Shown here piece after piece: positions 51,001-63,950 of a stretch of 63,950 bases of DNA (its first letter is position 1; the number at the start of each line of letters is the position of its first letter). The notes below the pieces were generated by a model, which saw only the letters and a program-made list of their open reading frames with translations, was not told where the DNA came from and did not search any database. Where the stretch lies: positions 1 through 63,950 of the forward strand of contig MBPM02000208.1 of the NCBI GenBank assembly GCA_001695595.3, written 5' to 3'. The position numbers and the translations under genes are program-made. This stretch comes from Plasmopara viticola (lineage: Eukaryota; Oomycota; Peronosporomycetes; Peronosporales; Peronosporaceae).

Positions 51001-54000
51001 GATACGTCCTTTCTATCATTCTAGACGCGTGCAGACGCAATAGAGTCACACTAAGCGTATATTTGCTCTTTTGAAGTGCTGGATGATCTACGGCCATAGA
51101 TACGTCCTTTCTATCATTCTAGACGCGTGCAGACGCAATAGAGTCACAACTAAGCGTATAGTTGCTCTTTGGAAGTGCTGAGATGATGTACGGCCATAGA
51201 TACGTCCTTTCTATCATTCTAGACGCGTGCAGACGCAATAGAGTCACAACTAAGCGTATATTTGCTCTTTTGAAGTGCTGAGATGATGTACGGCCATAGA
51301 TACGTCCTTTCTATCATTCTAGACGCGTGCAGACGCAATAGAGACAACTAAGCGTATATTTGCTCTTTTGAAGTGCTGGATGATGTACGGCCATAGATAC
51401 GTCCTTTCTATCATTCTAGACGCGTGCAGACGCAATAGAGTCAAACTAAGCGTATATTGCTCTTTTGAAGTGCTGGATGATGTACGGCCATAGATACGTC
51501 CTTTCTATCATTCTAGACGCGTGCAGACGCAATAGAGTCACAACTAAGCGTATATTTGCTCTTTTGAAGTGCTGAGATGATGTACGGCCATAGATACGTC
51601 CTTTCTATCATTCTAGACGCGTGCAGACGCAATAGAACAACTAAGCGTATATTTGCTCTTTTGAAGTGCTGAGATCTACGGCCATAGATACGTCCTTTCT
51701 ATCATTCTAGACGCGTGCAGACGCAATAGAACAACTAAGCGTATATTGCTCTTTTGAAGTGCTGGATGATGTACGGCCATCGATACGTCCTTTCTATCAT
51801 TCTAGACGCGTGCAGACGCAATAGAACAACTAGCGTATATTTGCTCTTTTGAAGTGCTGAGATGATGTACGGCCATCGATACGTCCTTTCTATCATTCTA
51901 GACGCGTGCAGACGCAATAGAGTCACAACTAAGCGTATATTTGCTCTTTGGAAGTGCTGATGATGTACGGCCATAGATACGTCCTTTCTATCATTCTAGA
52001 CGCGTGCAGACGCAATTGAGAAACAACTAGCGTATAGTTGCTCTTTTGAAGTGCTGATGATGTACGGCCATAGATACGTCCTTTCTATCATTCTAGACGC
52101 GTGCAGACGCAATAGAGACAACTAAGCGTATATTGCTCTTTTGAAGTGCTGAGATGATGTACGGCCATAGATACGTCCTTTCTATCATTCTAGACGCGTG
52201 CAGACGCAATAGAACAACTAGCGTATATTGCTCTTTTGAAGTGCTGGATGATGTACGGCCATCGATACGTCCTTTCTATCATTCTAGACGCGTGCAGACG
52301 CAATAGAGTCACAACTAAGCGTATATTTGCTCTTTTGAAGTGCTGAGATGATGTACGGCCATAGATACGTCCTTTCTATCATTCTAGACGCGTGCAGACG
52401 CAATAGACAACTAAGCGTATATTGCTCTTTTGAAGTGCTGGATGATGTACGGCCATAGATACGTCCTTTCTATCATTCTAGACGCGTGCAGACGCAATAG
52501 AGTCACACTAAGCGTATATTGCTCTTTTGAAGTGCTGAGATGTACGGCCATAGATACGTCCTTTCTATCATTCTAGACGCGTGCAGATGCAATAGAGTCA
52601 CACTAAGCGTATATTTGCTCTTTTGAAGTGCTGGATGATGTACGGCCATCGATACGTCCTTTCTATCATTCTAGACGCGTGCAGACGCAATAGAGTCACA
52701 CTAAGCGTATATTGCTCTTTTGAAGTGCTGAGATGATGTACGGCCATAGATACGTCCTTTCTATCATTCTAGACGCGTGCAGACGCAATAGAGTCACAAC
52801 TAAGCGTATATTTGCTCTTTTGAAGTGCTGAGATGATGTACGGCCATAGATACGTCCTTTCTATCATTCTAGACGCGTGCAGACGCAATAGAGACAACTA
52901 AGCGTATATTGCTCTTTTGAAGTGCTGAGATGATGTACGGCCATAGATACGTCCTTTCTATCATTCTAGACGCGTGCAGACGCAATAGAGTCACAACTAA
53001 GCGTATATTTGCTCTTTTGAAGTGCTGAGATGATGTACGGCCATAGATACGTCCTTTCTATCATTCTAGACGCGTGCAGACGCAATAGAACAACTAAGCG
53101 TATATTGCTCTTTTGAAGTGCTGATGTACGGCCATAGATACGTCCTTTCTATCATTCTAGACGCGTGCAGACGCAATAGAGTCACAACTAAGCGTATATT
53201 GCTCTTTTGAAGTGCTGAGATGATGTACGGCCATAGATACGTCCTTTCTATCATTCTAGACGCGTGCAGACGCAATAGAGTCACAACTAAGCGTATATTT
53301 GCTCTTTTGAAGTGCTGAGATGATGTACGGCCATAGATACGTCCTTTCTATCATTCTAGACGCGTGCAGACGCAATCGAGAGACAACTTAGCGTATATTT
53401 GCTCTTTTGAAGTGCTGAGATGATGTACGGCCATAGATACGTCCTTTCTATCATTCTAGACGCGTGCAGACGCAATAGAGTCACAACTAAGCGTATATTT
53501 GCTCTTTTGAAGTGCTGAGATGATGTACGGCCATAGATACGTCCTTTCTATCATTCTAGACGCGTGCAGACGCAATAGAGAAACAACTAAGCGTATATTG
53601 CTCTTTGGAAGTGCTGGATGATGTACGGCCATCGATACGTCCTTTCTATCATTCTAGACGCGTGCAGACGCAATAGACAACTAAGCGTATATTGCTCTTT
53701 TGAAGTGCTGGATGATGTACGGCCATCGATACGTCCTTTCTATCATTCTAGACGCGTGCAGACGCAATAGAGTCACAACTAAGCGTATATTTGCTCTTTT
53801 GAAGTGCTGAGATGATGTACGGCCATAGATACGTCCTTTCTATCATTCTAGACGCGTGCAGACGCAATAGAGTCAACTAAGCGTATATTTGCTCTTTTGA
53901 AGTGCTGGATGATGTACGGCCATAGATACGTCCTTTCTATCATTCTAGACGCGTGCAGACGCAATAGAGTCACACTAAGCGTATATTGCTCTTTTGAAGT

Positions 54001-57000
54001 GCTGAGATGATGTACGGCCATAGATACGTCCTTTCTATCATTCTAGACGCGTGCAGACGCAATAGAGTCACAACTAAGCGTATATTTGCTCTTTTGAAGT
54101 GCTGAGATGATGTACGGCCATCGATACGTCCTTTCTATCATTCTAGACGCGTGCAGACGCAATAGAGTCACACTAAGCGTATATTGCTCTTTTGAAGTGC
54201 TGAGATGATGTACGGCCATAGATACGTCCTTTCTATCATTCTAGACGCGTGCAGACGCAATAGAGTCACACTAAGCGTATATTTGCTCTTTTGAAGTGCT
54301 GAGATGATGTACGGCCATAGATACGTCCTTTCTATCATTCTAGACGCGTGCAGACGCAATAGAACAACTAGCGTATATTTGCTCTTTTGAAGTGCTGGAT
54401 GATGTACGGCCATAGATACGTCCTTTCTATCATTCTAGACGCGTGCAGACGCAATAGAGTCACAACTAAGCGTATATTTGCTCTTTTGAAGTGCTGAGAT
54501 GATGTACGGCCATAGATACGTCCTTTCTATCATTCTAGACGCGTGCAGACGCAATAGAGACAACTAAGCGTATATTTGCTCTTTGGAAGTGCTGAAACGA
54601 TCTACGGCCATAGATACGTCCTTTCTATCATTCTAGACGCGTGCAGACGCAATAGAGTCACAACTAAGCGTATATTGCTCTTTTGAAGTGCTGAGATGAT
54701 GTACGGCCATAGATACGTCCTTTCTATCATTCTAGACGCGTGCAGACGCAATAGAGTCACAACTAAGCGTATATTTGCTCTTTTGAAGTGCTGAGATGAT
54801 GTACGGCCATAGATACGTCCTTTCTATCATTCTAGACGCGTGCAGACGCAATAGAACAACTAAGCGTATATTTGCTCTTTTGAAGTGCTGGATGATGTAC
54901 GGCCATCGATACGTCCTTTCTATCATTCTAGACGCGTGCAGACGCAATAGAGTCACAACTAAGCGTATATTTGCTCTTTTGAAGTGCTGAGATGATGTAC
55001 GGCCATAGATACGTCCTTTCTATCATTCTAGACGCGTGCAGACGCAATAGAGACAACTAAGCGTATATTGCTCTTTTGAAGTGCTGAGATGATGTACGGC
55101 CATAGATACGTCCTTTCTATCATTCTAGACGCGTGCAGACGCAATAGAGACAACTAAGCGTATATTGCTCTTTTGAAGTGCTGGATGATGTACGGCCATC
55201 GATACGTCCTTTCTATCATTCTAGACGCGTGCAGACGCAATAGAGTCACAACTAAGCGTATATTGCTCTTTTGAAGTGCTGGATGATGTACGGCCATAGA
55301 TACGTCCTTTCTATCATTCTAGACGCGTGCAGACGCAATAGAGTCACAACTAAGCGTATATTTGCTCTTTTGAAGTGCCATAGATACGTCCTTTCTATCA
55401 TTCTAGACGCGTGCAGACGCAATAGAGTCACAACTAAGCGTATATTGCTCTTTTGAAGTGCTGAGATGATGTACGGCCATATACGTCCTTTCTATCATTC
55501 TAGACGCGTGCAGACGCAATAGAGTCACACTAAGCGTATATTTGCTCTTTTGAAGTGCTGGATGATGTACGGCCATAGATACGTCCTTTCTATCATTCTA
55601 GACGCGTGCAGACGCAATAGAGTCACACTAAGCGTATATTGCTCTTTTGAAGTGCTGAGATGATGTACGGCCATAGATACGTCCTTTCTATCATTCTAGA
55701 CGCGTGCAGACGCAATAGAGTCACACTAAGCGTATATTTGCTCTTTTGAAGTGCTGAGATGATGTACGGCCATAGATACGTCCTTTCTATCATTCTAGAC
55801 GCGTGCAGACGCAATAGACAACTAAGCGTATATTTGCTCTTTTGAAGTGCTGGATGATGTACGGCCATAGATACGTCCTTTCTATCATTCTAGACGCGTG
55901 CAGACGCAATAGAGTCACAACTAAGCGTATATTTGCTCTTTTGAAGTGCTGAGATGATGTACGGCCATAGATACGTCCTTTCTATCATTCTAGACGCGTG
56001 CAGACGCAATAGACAACTAAGCGTATATTGCTCTTTTGAAGTGCTGGATGATGTACGGCCATAGATACGTCCTTTCTATCATTCTAGACGCGTGCAGACG
56101 CAATAGAGTCACAACTAAGCGTATATTTGCTCTTTGGAAGTGCTGAGACGATGTACGGCCATAGATACGTCCTTTCTATCATTCTAGACGCGTGCAGACG
56201 CAATAGACAACTAAGCGTATATTGCTCTTTTGAAGTGCTGAGACGATCTACGGCCATAGATACGTCCTTTCTATCATTATAGACGCGTGTAGACGCAATA
56301 GAGACAACTAAGCGTATATTTGCTCTTTTGAAGTGCTGGATGATGTACGGCCATAGATACGTCCTTTCTATCATTCTAGACGCGTGCAGACGCAATAGAG
56401 TCACAACTAAGCGTATATTGCTCTTTTGAAGTGCTGGATGATGTACGGCCATAGATACGTCCTTTCTATCATTCTAGACGCGTGCAGACGCAAGAGTCAC
56501 AACTAAGCGTATATTGCTCTTTTGAAGTGCTGATGATGATACGGCCATAGATACGTCCTTTCTATCATTCTAGACGCGTGCAGGCGCAATAGAATCACAA
56601 CTAAGCGTATATTTGCTCTTTGGAAGTGCTGAGATGAGTACGGCCATAGATGTCCTTTCTATCATTCTAGACGCGTGCAGACGCAAAAGAGTCACAACTA
56701 AGCGTATATTTGCTCTTTTGAAGTGCTGAGATGATGTACGGCCATCGATACGTCCTTTCTATCATTCTAGACGCGTGCAGACGCAATAGAGTCACAACTA
56801 AGCGTATATTGCTCTTTGGAAGTGCTGAGATGATGTACGGCCATAGATACGTCCTTTCTATCATTCTAGACGCGTGCAGACGCAATAGAGTCACAACTAA
56901 GCGTATATTTGCTCTTTTGAAGTGCTGAGATGATGTACGGCCATAGATACGTCCTTTCTATCATTCTAGACGCGTGCAGACGCAATAGAACACTAAGCGT

Positions 57001-60000
57001 ATATTTGCTCTTTTGAAGTGCTGGATGATGTACGGCCATAGATACGTCCTTTCTATCATTCTAGACGCGTGCAGACGCAATAGAGTCACAACTAAGCGTA
57101 TATTTGCTCTTTTGAAGTGCTGAGATGATGTACGGCCATAGATACGTCCTTTCTATCATTCTAGACGCGTGCAGACGCAATAGAACAACTAAGCGTATAT
57201 TGCTCTTTTGAAGTGCTGGATGATGTACGGCCATAGATACGTCCTTTCTATCATTCTAGACGCGTGCAGACGCAATAGAGACAACTAAGCGTATATTTGC
57301 TCTTTTGAAGTGCTGGATGATGAACGGCCATAGATACGTCCTTTCTATCATTCTAGACGCGTGCAGACGCAATAGAGTCACAACTAAGCGTATATTTGCT
57401 CCTTGAAAGTGCTGAGACGATCTACGGCCATAGATACGTCCTTTCTATCATTCTAGACGCGTGCAGACGCAATAGAGTTCCAAATAAGCGTATATTGCTC
57501 TTTTGAAGTGCTGGATGATGTACGGCCATAGATACGTCCTTTCTATCATTCTAGACGCGTGCAGACGCAATAGAGTCACAACTAAGCGTATATTGCTCTT
57601 TTGAAGTGCTGAGATGATGTACGGCCATAGATACGTCCTTTCTATCATTCTAGACGCGTGCAGACGCAATAGAGTCACAACTAAGCGTATATTTGCTCTT
57701 TTGAAGTGCTGAGATGATGTACGGCCATAGATACGTCCTTTCTATCATTCTAGACGCGTGCAGACGCAATAGAGTCACAACTAAGCGTATATTTGCTCTT
57801 TTGAAGTGCTGGGATGATGTACGGCCATCGATACGTCCTTTCTATCATTCTAGACGCGTGCAGACGCAATAGAGTCACAACTAAGCGTATATTGCTCTTT
57901 TGAAGTGCTGAGATGATGTACGGCCATAGATACGTCCTTTCTATCATTCTAGACGCGTGCAGACGCAATAGAGTCACAACTAAGCGTATATTTGCTCTTT
58001 TGAAGTGCTGATGATGTACGGCCATAGATACGTCCTTTCTATCATTCTAGACGCGTGCAGACGCAATAGAGTCACAACTAAGCGTATATTGCTCTTTTGA
58101 AGTGCTGGATGATGTACGGCCATAGATACGTCCTTTCTATCATTCTAGACGCGTGCAGACGCAATAGAGTCACAACTAAGCGTATATTTGCTCTTTTGAA
58201 GTGCTGAGATGATGTACGGCCATAGATACGTCCTTTCTATCATTCTAGACGCGTGCAGACGCAATAGAGTCACAACTAAGCGTATATTTGCTCTTTTGAA
58301 GTGCTGATGATGTACGGCCATAGATACGTCCTTTCTATCATTCTAGACGCGTGCAGACGCAATAGAACAACTAAGCGTATATTTGCTCTTTTGAAGTGCT
58401 GGATGATGTACGGCCATCGATACGTCCTTTCTATCATTCTAGACGCGTGCAGACGCAATAGAGTCACAACTAAGCGTATATTTGCTCTTTGGAAGTGCTG
58501 AGATGATCTACGGCCATAGATACGTCCTTTCTATCATTCTAGACGCGTGCAGACGCAATAGAGTCACGACTAAGCGTATATTTGCTCTTTTGAAGTGCTG
58601 GATGATGTACGGCCATAGATACGTCCTTTCTATCATTCTAGACGCGTGCAGACGCAATAGAGTCACAACAAGCGTATATTGCTCTTTTGAAGTGCTGAGA
58701 TGATGTGCCATAGATACGTCCTTTCTATCATTCTAGACGCGTGCAGACGCAATAGAGTCACAACTAAGCGTATATTTGCTCTTTTGAAGTGCTGAGATGA
58801 TGTACGGCCATAGATACGTCCTTTCTATCATTCTAGACGCGTGCAGACGCAATAGACAACTAAGCGTATATTGCTCTTTTGAAGTGCTGGATGATGTACG
58901 GCCATCGATACGTCCTTTCTATCATTCTAGACGCGTGCAGACGCAATAGAGTCACAACTAAGCGTATATTTGCTCTTTTGAAGTGCTGATGATGTACGGC
59001 CATAGATACGTCCTTTCTATCATTCTAGACGCGTGCAGACGCAATAGAACAACTAAGCGTATAGTTGCTCTTTTGAAGTGCTGGATGATGTACGGCCATA
59101 GATACGTCCTTTCTATCATTCTAGACGCGTGCAGACGCAATAGAACAACTAAGCGTATAGTTGCTCTTTTGAAGTGCTGAGATGATGTACGGCCATCGAT
59201 ACGTCCTTTCTATCATTCTAGACGCGTGCAGACGCAATAGAGTCACAACTAAGCGTATATTTGCTCTTTTGAAGTGCTGAGATGATCTACGGCCATAGAT
59301 ACGTCCTTTCTATCATTCTAGACGCGTGCAGACGCAATAGAACAACTAAGCGTATAGTTGCTCTTTTGAAGTGCTGGATGATGTACGGCCATCGATACGT
59401 CCTTTCTATCATTCTAGACGCGTGCAGACGCAATAGAGTCAACTAAGCGTATATTTGCTCTTTTGAAGTGCTGAGATGATGACGGCCATAGATACGTCCT
59501 TTCTATCATTCTAGACGCGTGCAGACGCAATAGAGTCACAACTAAGCGTATATTGCTCTTTTGAAGTGCTGAGATGATGTACGGCCATAGATACGTCCTT
59601 TCTATCATTCTAGACGCGTGCAGACGCAACAGAGTAACAGCTAAGCGTATATTTGCTCTTTTGAAGTGCTGAGATGATGTACGGCCATAGATACGTCCTT
59701 TCTATCATTCTAGACGCGTGCAGACGCAATAGAGTCACAACTAAGCGTATATTTGCTCTTTTGAAGTGCTGAGATGATGTACGGCCATAGATACGTCCTT
59801 TCTATCATTCTAGACGCGTGCAGACGCAATAGAGTCACACTAAGCGTATATTGCTCTTTTGAAGTGCTGAATGATGTACGGCCATAGATACGTCCTTTCT
59901 ATCATTCTAGACGCGTGCAGACGCAATAGAGTCACAACTAAGCGTATATTTGCTCTTTTGAAGTGCTGAGATGATGTACGGCCATAGATACGTCCTTTCT

Positions 60001-63000
60001 ATCATTCTAGACGCGTGCAGACGCAATAGAGTCAACTAAGCGTATATTTGCTCTTTTGAAGTGCTGGATGATGTACGGCCATAGATACGTCCTTTCTATC
60101 ATTCTAGACGCGTGCAGACGCAATAGAGTCACAACTAAGCGTATATTGCTCTTTTGAAGTGCTGAGATGATGTACGGCCATAGATACGTCCTTTCTATCA
60201 TTCTAGACGCGTGCAGACGCAATAGAGTCACAACTAAGCGTATATTTGCTCTTTTGAAGTGCTAGATGATGTACGGCCATAGATACGTCCTTTCTATCAT
60301 TCTAGACGCGTGCAGACGCAATAGAGTCACACTAAGCGTATATTTGCTCTTTTGAAGTGCTGGATGATGTACGGCCATAGATACGTCCTTTCTATCATTC
60401 TAGACGCGTGCAGACGCAATAGAGTCACCAAGCGTATATTGCTCTTTTGAAGTGCTGAGATGATGTACGGCCATAGATACGTCCTTTCTATCATTCTAGA
60501 CGCGTGCAGACGCAATAGAGTCACAACTAAGCGTATAGTTGCTCTTTTGAAGTGCTGAGATGATGTACGGCCATAGATACGTCCTTTCTATCATTCTAGA
60601 CGCGTGCAGACGCAATAGAACAACTAAGCGTATATTTGCTCTTTTGAAGTGCTGGATGATGTACGGCCATAGATACGTCCTTTCTATCATTCTAGACGCG
60701 TGCAGACGCAATAGAGTCACAACTAAGCGTATTTGCTCTTTTGAAGTTGATGATGTACGGCCAAGATACGTCCTTTCTATCATTCTAGACGCGTGCAGAC
60801 GCAATAGACAACTAAGCGTATATTGCTCTTTTGAAGTGCTGAGATGATGTACGGCCATCGATACGTCCTTTCTATCATTCTAGACGCGTGCAGACGCAAT
60901 AGAAACAACTAGCGTATATTGCTCTTTTGAAGTGCTGGGATGATGTACGGCCATCGATACGTCCTTTCTATCATTCTAGACGCGTGCAGACGCAATAGAG
61001 TCACAACTAAGCGTATATTTGCTCTTTTGAAGTGCTGAGATGATGTACGGCCATAGATACGTCCTTTCTATCATTCTAGACGCGTGCAGACGCAATAGAA
61101 CACTAGCGTATATTTGCTCTTTTGAAGTGCTGAAATGATCTACGGCCATAGATACGTCCTTTCTATCATTCTAGACGCGTGCAGACGCAATAGAGTCACA
61201 ACTAAGCGTATATTTGCTCTTTTGAAGTGCTGAGATGATGAACGGCCATAGATACGTCCTTTCTATCATTCTAGACGCGTGCAGACGGAATAGAGTCACG
61301 ACTAAGCGTATATTTGCTCTTTTGAAGTGCTGAGATGATGTACGGCCATCGATACGTCCTTTCTATCATTCTAGACGCGTGCAGACGCAATAGAGTCACA
61401 CTAAGCGTATATTGCTCTTTTGAAGTGCTGAGATGATGTACGGCCATAGATACGTCCTTTCTATCATTCTAGACGCGTGCAGACGCAATAGAGTCACACT
61501 AAGCGTATATTTGCTCTTTTGAAGTGCTAGATGATGTACGGCCATAGATACGTCCTTTCTATCATTCTAGACGCGTGCAGACGAATAGAGTCACGACTAG
61601 CGTATAGTTGCTCTTTTGAAGTGCTGGATGATGTACGGCCATCGATACGTCCTTTCTATCATTCTAGACGCGTGCAGACGCAATAGAGTCACAACTAAGC
61701 GTATATTTGCTCTTTTGAAGTGCTGAGATGATGTACGGCCATAGATACGTCCTTTCTATCATTCTAGACGCGTGCAGACGCAATAGACAACTAAGCGTAT
61801 AGTTGCTCTTTTGAAGTGCTGGATGATGTACGGCCATAGATACGTCCTTTCTATCATTCTAGACGCGTGCAGACGCAATAGAGTCGCAACTAAGCGTATT
61901 TTGCTCTTTTGAAGTGCTGATGATGTACGGCCATAGATACGTCCTTTCTATCATTCTAGACGCGTGCAGACGCAATAGAGTCACAACTAAGCGTATATTT
62001 GCTCTTTTGAAGTGCTGATGATGTACGGCCATAGATACGTCCTTTCTATCATTCTAGACGCGTGCAGACGCAATAGAGTCACAACTAAGCGTATATTTGC
62101 TCTTTTGAAGTGCTGAGATGATGTACGGCCATAGATACGTCCTTTCTATCATTCTAGACGCGTGCAGACGCAATAGAGTCACAACTAAGCGTATAGTTGC
62201 TCTTTTGAAGTGCTGGGATGATGTACGGCCATCGATACGTCCTTTCTATCATTCTAGACGCGTGCAGACGCAATAGAGTCACAACTAAGCGTATATTGCT
62301 CTTTTGAAGTGCTGAGATGATGTACGGCCATAGATACGTCCTTTCTATCATTCTAGACGCGTGCAGACGCAATAGAAACACAACTTAGCGTATAGTTGCT
62401 CTTTTGAAGTGCTGGATGATGTACGGCCATAGATACGTCCTTTCTATCATTCTAGACGCGTGCAGACGCAATAGAGTCACAACTAAGCGTATATTTGCTC
62501 TTTTGAAGTGCTGAGATGATGTACGGCCATAGATACGTCCTTTCTATCATTCTAGACGCGTGCAGACGCAATAGAAACAACTTAGCGTATATGCTCTTTT
62601 GAAGTGCTGGATGATGTACGGCCATCGATACGTCCTTTCTATCATTCTAGACGCGTGCAGACGCAATAGAACAACTAAGCGTATATTTGCTCTTTTGAAG
62701 TGCTGAGATGATGTACGGCCATCGATACGTCCTTTCTATCATTCTAGACGCGTGCAGACGCAATAGAGTCACAACTAAGCGTATATTTGCTCTTTTGAAT
62801 GCTGGATGATGTACGGCCATAGATACGTCCTTTCTATCATTCTAGACGCGTGCAGACGCAATAAGTCACGACTAAGCGTATAGCGTATATTGCTCTTTGA
62901 AGTGCTGAGATGATGTACGGCCATAGATACGTCCTTTCTATCATTCTAGACGCGTGCAGACGCAATAGACAACTAAGCGTATAGTTGCTCTTTTGAAGTG

Positions 63001-63950
63001 CTGAGATGATGTACGGCCATAGATACGTCCTTTCTATCATTCTAGACGCGTGCAGACGCAATAGAGTCACAACTAAGCGTATATTTGCTCTTTTGAAGTG
63101 CTGAGATGATGTACGGCCATAGATACGTCCTTTCTATCATTCTAGACGCGTGCAGACGCAATAGACAACTAGCGTATATTTGCTCTTTGAAGTGCTGAGA
63201 TGATGTACGGCCATCGATACGTCCTTTCTATCATTCTAGACGCGTGCAGACGCAATAGAGTCACAACTAAGCGTATATATTGCTCTTTGAAGTGCTGAAG
63301 ATTACGGCCATCGATACGTCCTTTCTATCATTCTAGACGCGTGCAGACGCAATAGAGTCACAACTAAGCGTATATTTGCTCTTTGGAAGTGCTGAGACGA
63401 TCTACGGCCATAGATACGTCCTTTCTATCATTTTAGACGCGTGCAGACGCAATAGAGTCACACCTAAGCGTATATTGCTCTTTTGAAGTGCTGACGATGA
63501 TGTACGGCCATAGATACGTCCTTTCTATCATTCTAGACGCGTGCAGACGCAATAGAGTAACACTTAAGCGTATAGTTGCTCTTTTGAAGTGCTGAGAAGA
63601 TCTACGGCCATAGATACGTCCTTTCTATCATTCTAGACGCGTGCAGACGCAATAGAGTCACAACTAAGCGTATATTTCTCTTTTGAAGCTGAGATGATGT
63701 ACGGCCATAGATACGTCCTTTCTATCATTCTAGACGCGTGCAGACGCAATTAGAACAACTTAAGCGTATATTGCTCTTTTGAAGTGCTGGGATGATGATG
63801 TACGGCCATCAGATACGTCCTTTTTTATCATTCTAGACGCGTGCAGACGCAATAGAGTCACAACTAAGCGTATATTTGCTCTTTTGAAGTGCTGAGATGA
63901 TGTACGGCCATAGATACGTCCTTTCTATCATCTAGACGCGTGCAGACGCA
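27095..63950 (+). repeat. Homogeneous 100-bp satellite array (monomer D), about 380 copies, open at the right edge
   Basis: An intact monomer is exactly 100 bp. In order it reads GTGCTGAGATGATGTACGGC, CATAGATACGTCCTTTCTAT, CATTCTAGACGCGTGCAGAC, GCAATAGAGTCACAACTAAG, CGTATATTTGCTCTTTTGAA. All copies are head to tail. Copies up to ~30.5 kb are mostly full length with point differences; to the right many are 90-99 bp because of small deletions outside the central block. Common variants are TTGAGAAAC for TAGAGTCAC, TAGTTGC for TATTTGC, CTTTGGAAG for CTTTTGAAG, GCTGGGATG or GCTGAAACG for GCTGAGATG, GATCTACGG for GATGTACGG, and CATCGATA for CATAGATA. The monomer is homologous to A, B and C of the neighbouring array but is a distinct fourth type. 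Overlapping XbaI (TCTAGA) and MluI (ACGCGT) sites occur in almost every copy. No genes lie in the array. Confidence 0.95.

Noticed and set aside
27095..63950. CRISPR-like array (invariant ~45-bp block alternating with more variable ~50-bp blocks)
   Set aside because: The variable halves are versions of the same sequence, not unrelated spacers; the monomers are a plain tandem satellite in a eukaryotic genome with intron-containing genes, and no cas genes are present.
27095..63950. Many 60-150 codon frames in the array, repeating motifs such as RLHASRMIERTYLWP or GHRYVLSIILDACRRNR
   Set aside because: An intact monomer is 100 bp, not a multiple of three, so the frame shifts at every copy; long frames appear only where small deletions happen to compensate. 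No start context or codon bias supports a protein.
18313..63950. Telomere or subtelomere
   Set aside because: No TTTAGGG-type repeats were seen, and the monomers contain no telomere-like motif; position on the chromosome remains open.

Overview
This is a eukaryotic nuclear window, most likely from an oomycete of the Phytophthora/downy-mildew type. The inference rests on a compact set of conserved housekeeping genes with short introns (56-96 nt, GT..AG), small intergenic gaps, several head-to-head gene pairs, and a decayed Ty1/Copia retroelement next to a satellite. I cannot name the species from sequence alone.

Left part, 1-17.5 kb: gene territory. In order: CTF4/WDHD1-like replisome protein (+), a ~3 kb stretch without a clear gene, a phosducin-like CCT co-chaperone (PDCL3 type, +), mitochondrial GATC (-), an unrecognised 91-residue one-helix protein (+), COMMD2-like (-), LSM7 (+), plant-type glutaminyl cyclase (-), YOS1/IER3IP1 (+), AP-3 delta adaptin (+) and an RNA polymerase I RPA34-like subunit (-). 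Several of these were assembled here by hand from spliced exons or across frame breaks, so their coordinates are models. Six genes carry nine apparent single-base losses in total. Restoring one base at each site gives a complete, family-sized protein, so these look like consensus errors rather than dead genes. The genes serve unrelated core functions (replication, protein folding, mitochondrial tRNA charging, endosomal and ER-Golgi traffic, RNA decay/splicing, rRNA synthesis) and form no pathway.

Right part, 18.3-63.95 kb: repeat territory built from one family of ~100-bp satellite monomers. (1) 18.31-18.64 kb holds about four very diverged units. (2) 18.64-22.22 kb is a decayed Copia element with short degenerate LTRs, and two higher-order satellite units are lodged inside its pol region (20.21-20.79 kb). 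(3) 22.22-26.93 kb is a higher-order array in which three distinct ~100-bp monomers (A-B-C) repeat as a ~300-bp unit about 16 times. (4) 26.93-27.09 kb is a short segment of the same satellite in inverted orientation. (5) From 27.095 kb to the window edge is a highly homogeneous array of a fourth monomer type (D, exactly 100 bp when intact), roughly 380 copies, running off the right end.

The layout, diverged edge to higher-order array to orientation switch to homogenised core with an embedded Copia remnant, resembles centromeric or pericentromeric satellite organisation in other eukaryotes. That role is an inference. From ~30.5 kb rightwards the monomers carry many small deletions that fall mostly at positions where monomer variants differ, which suggests consensus artefacts; fine structure there should be treated with caution.
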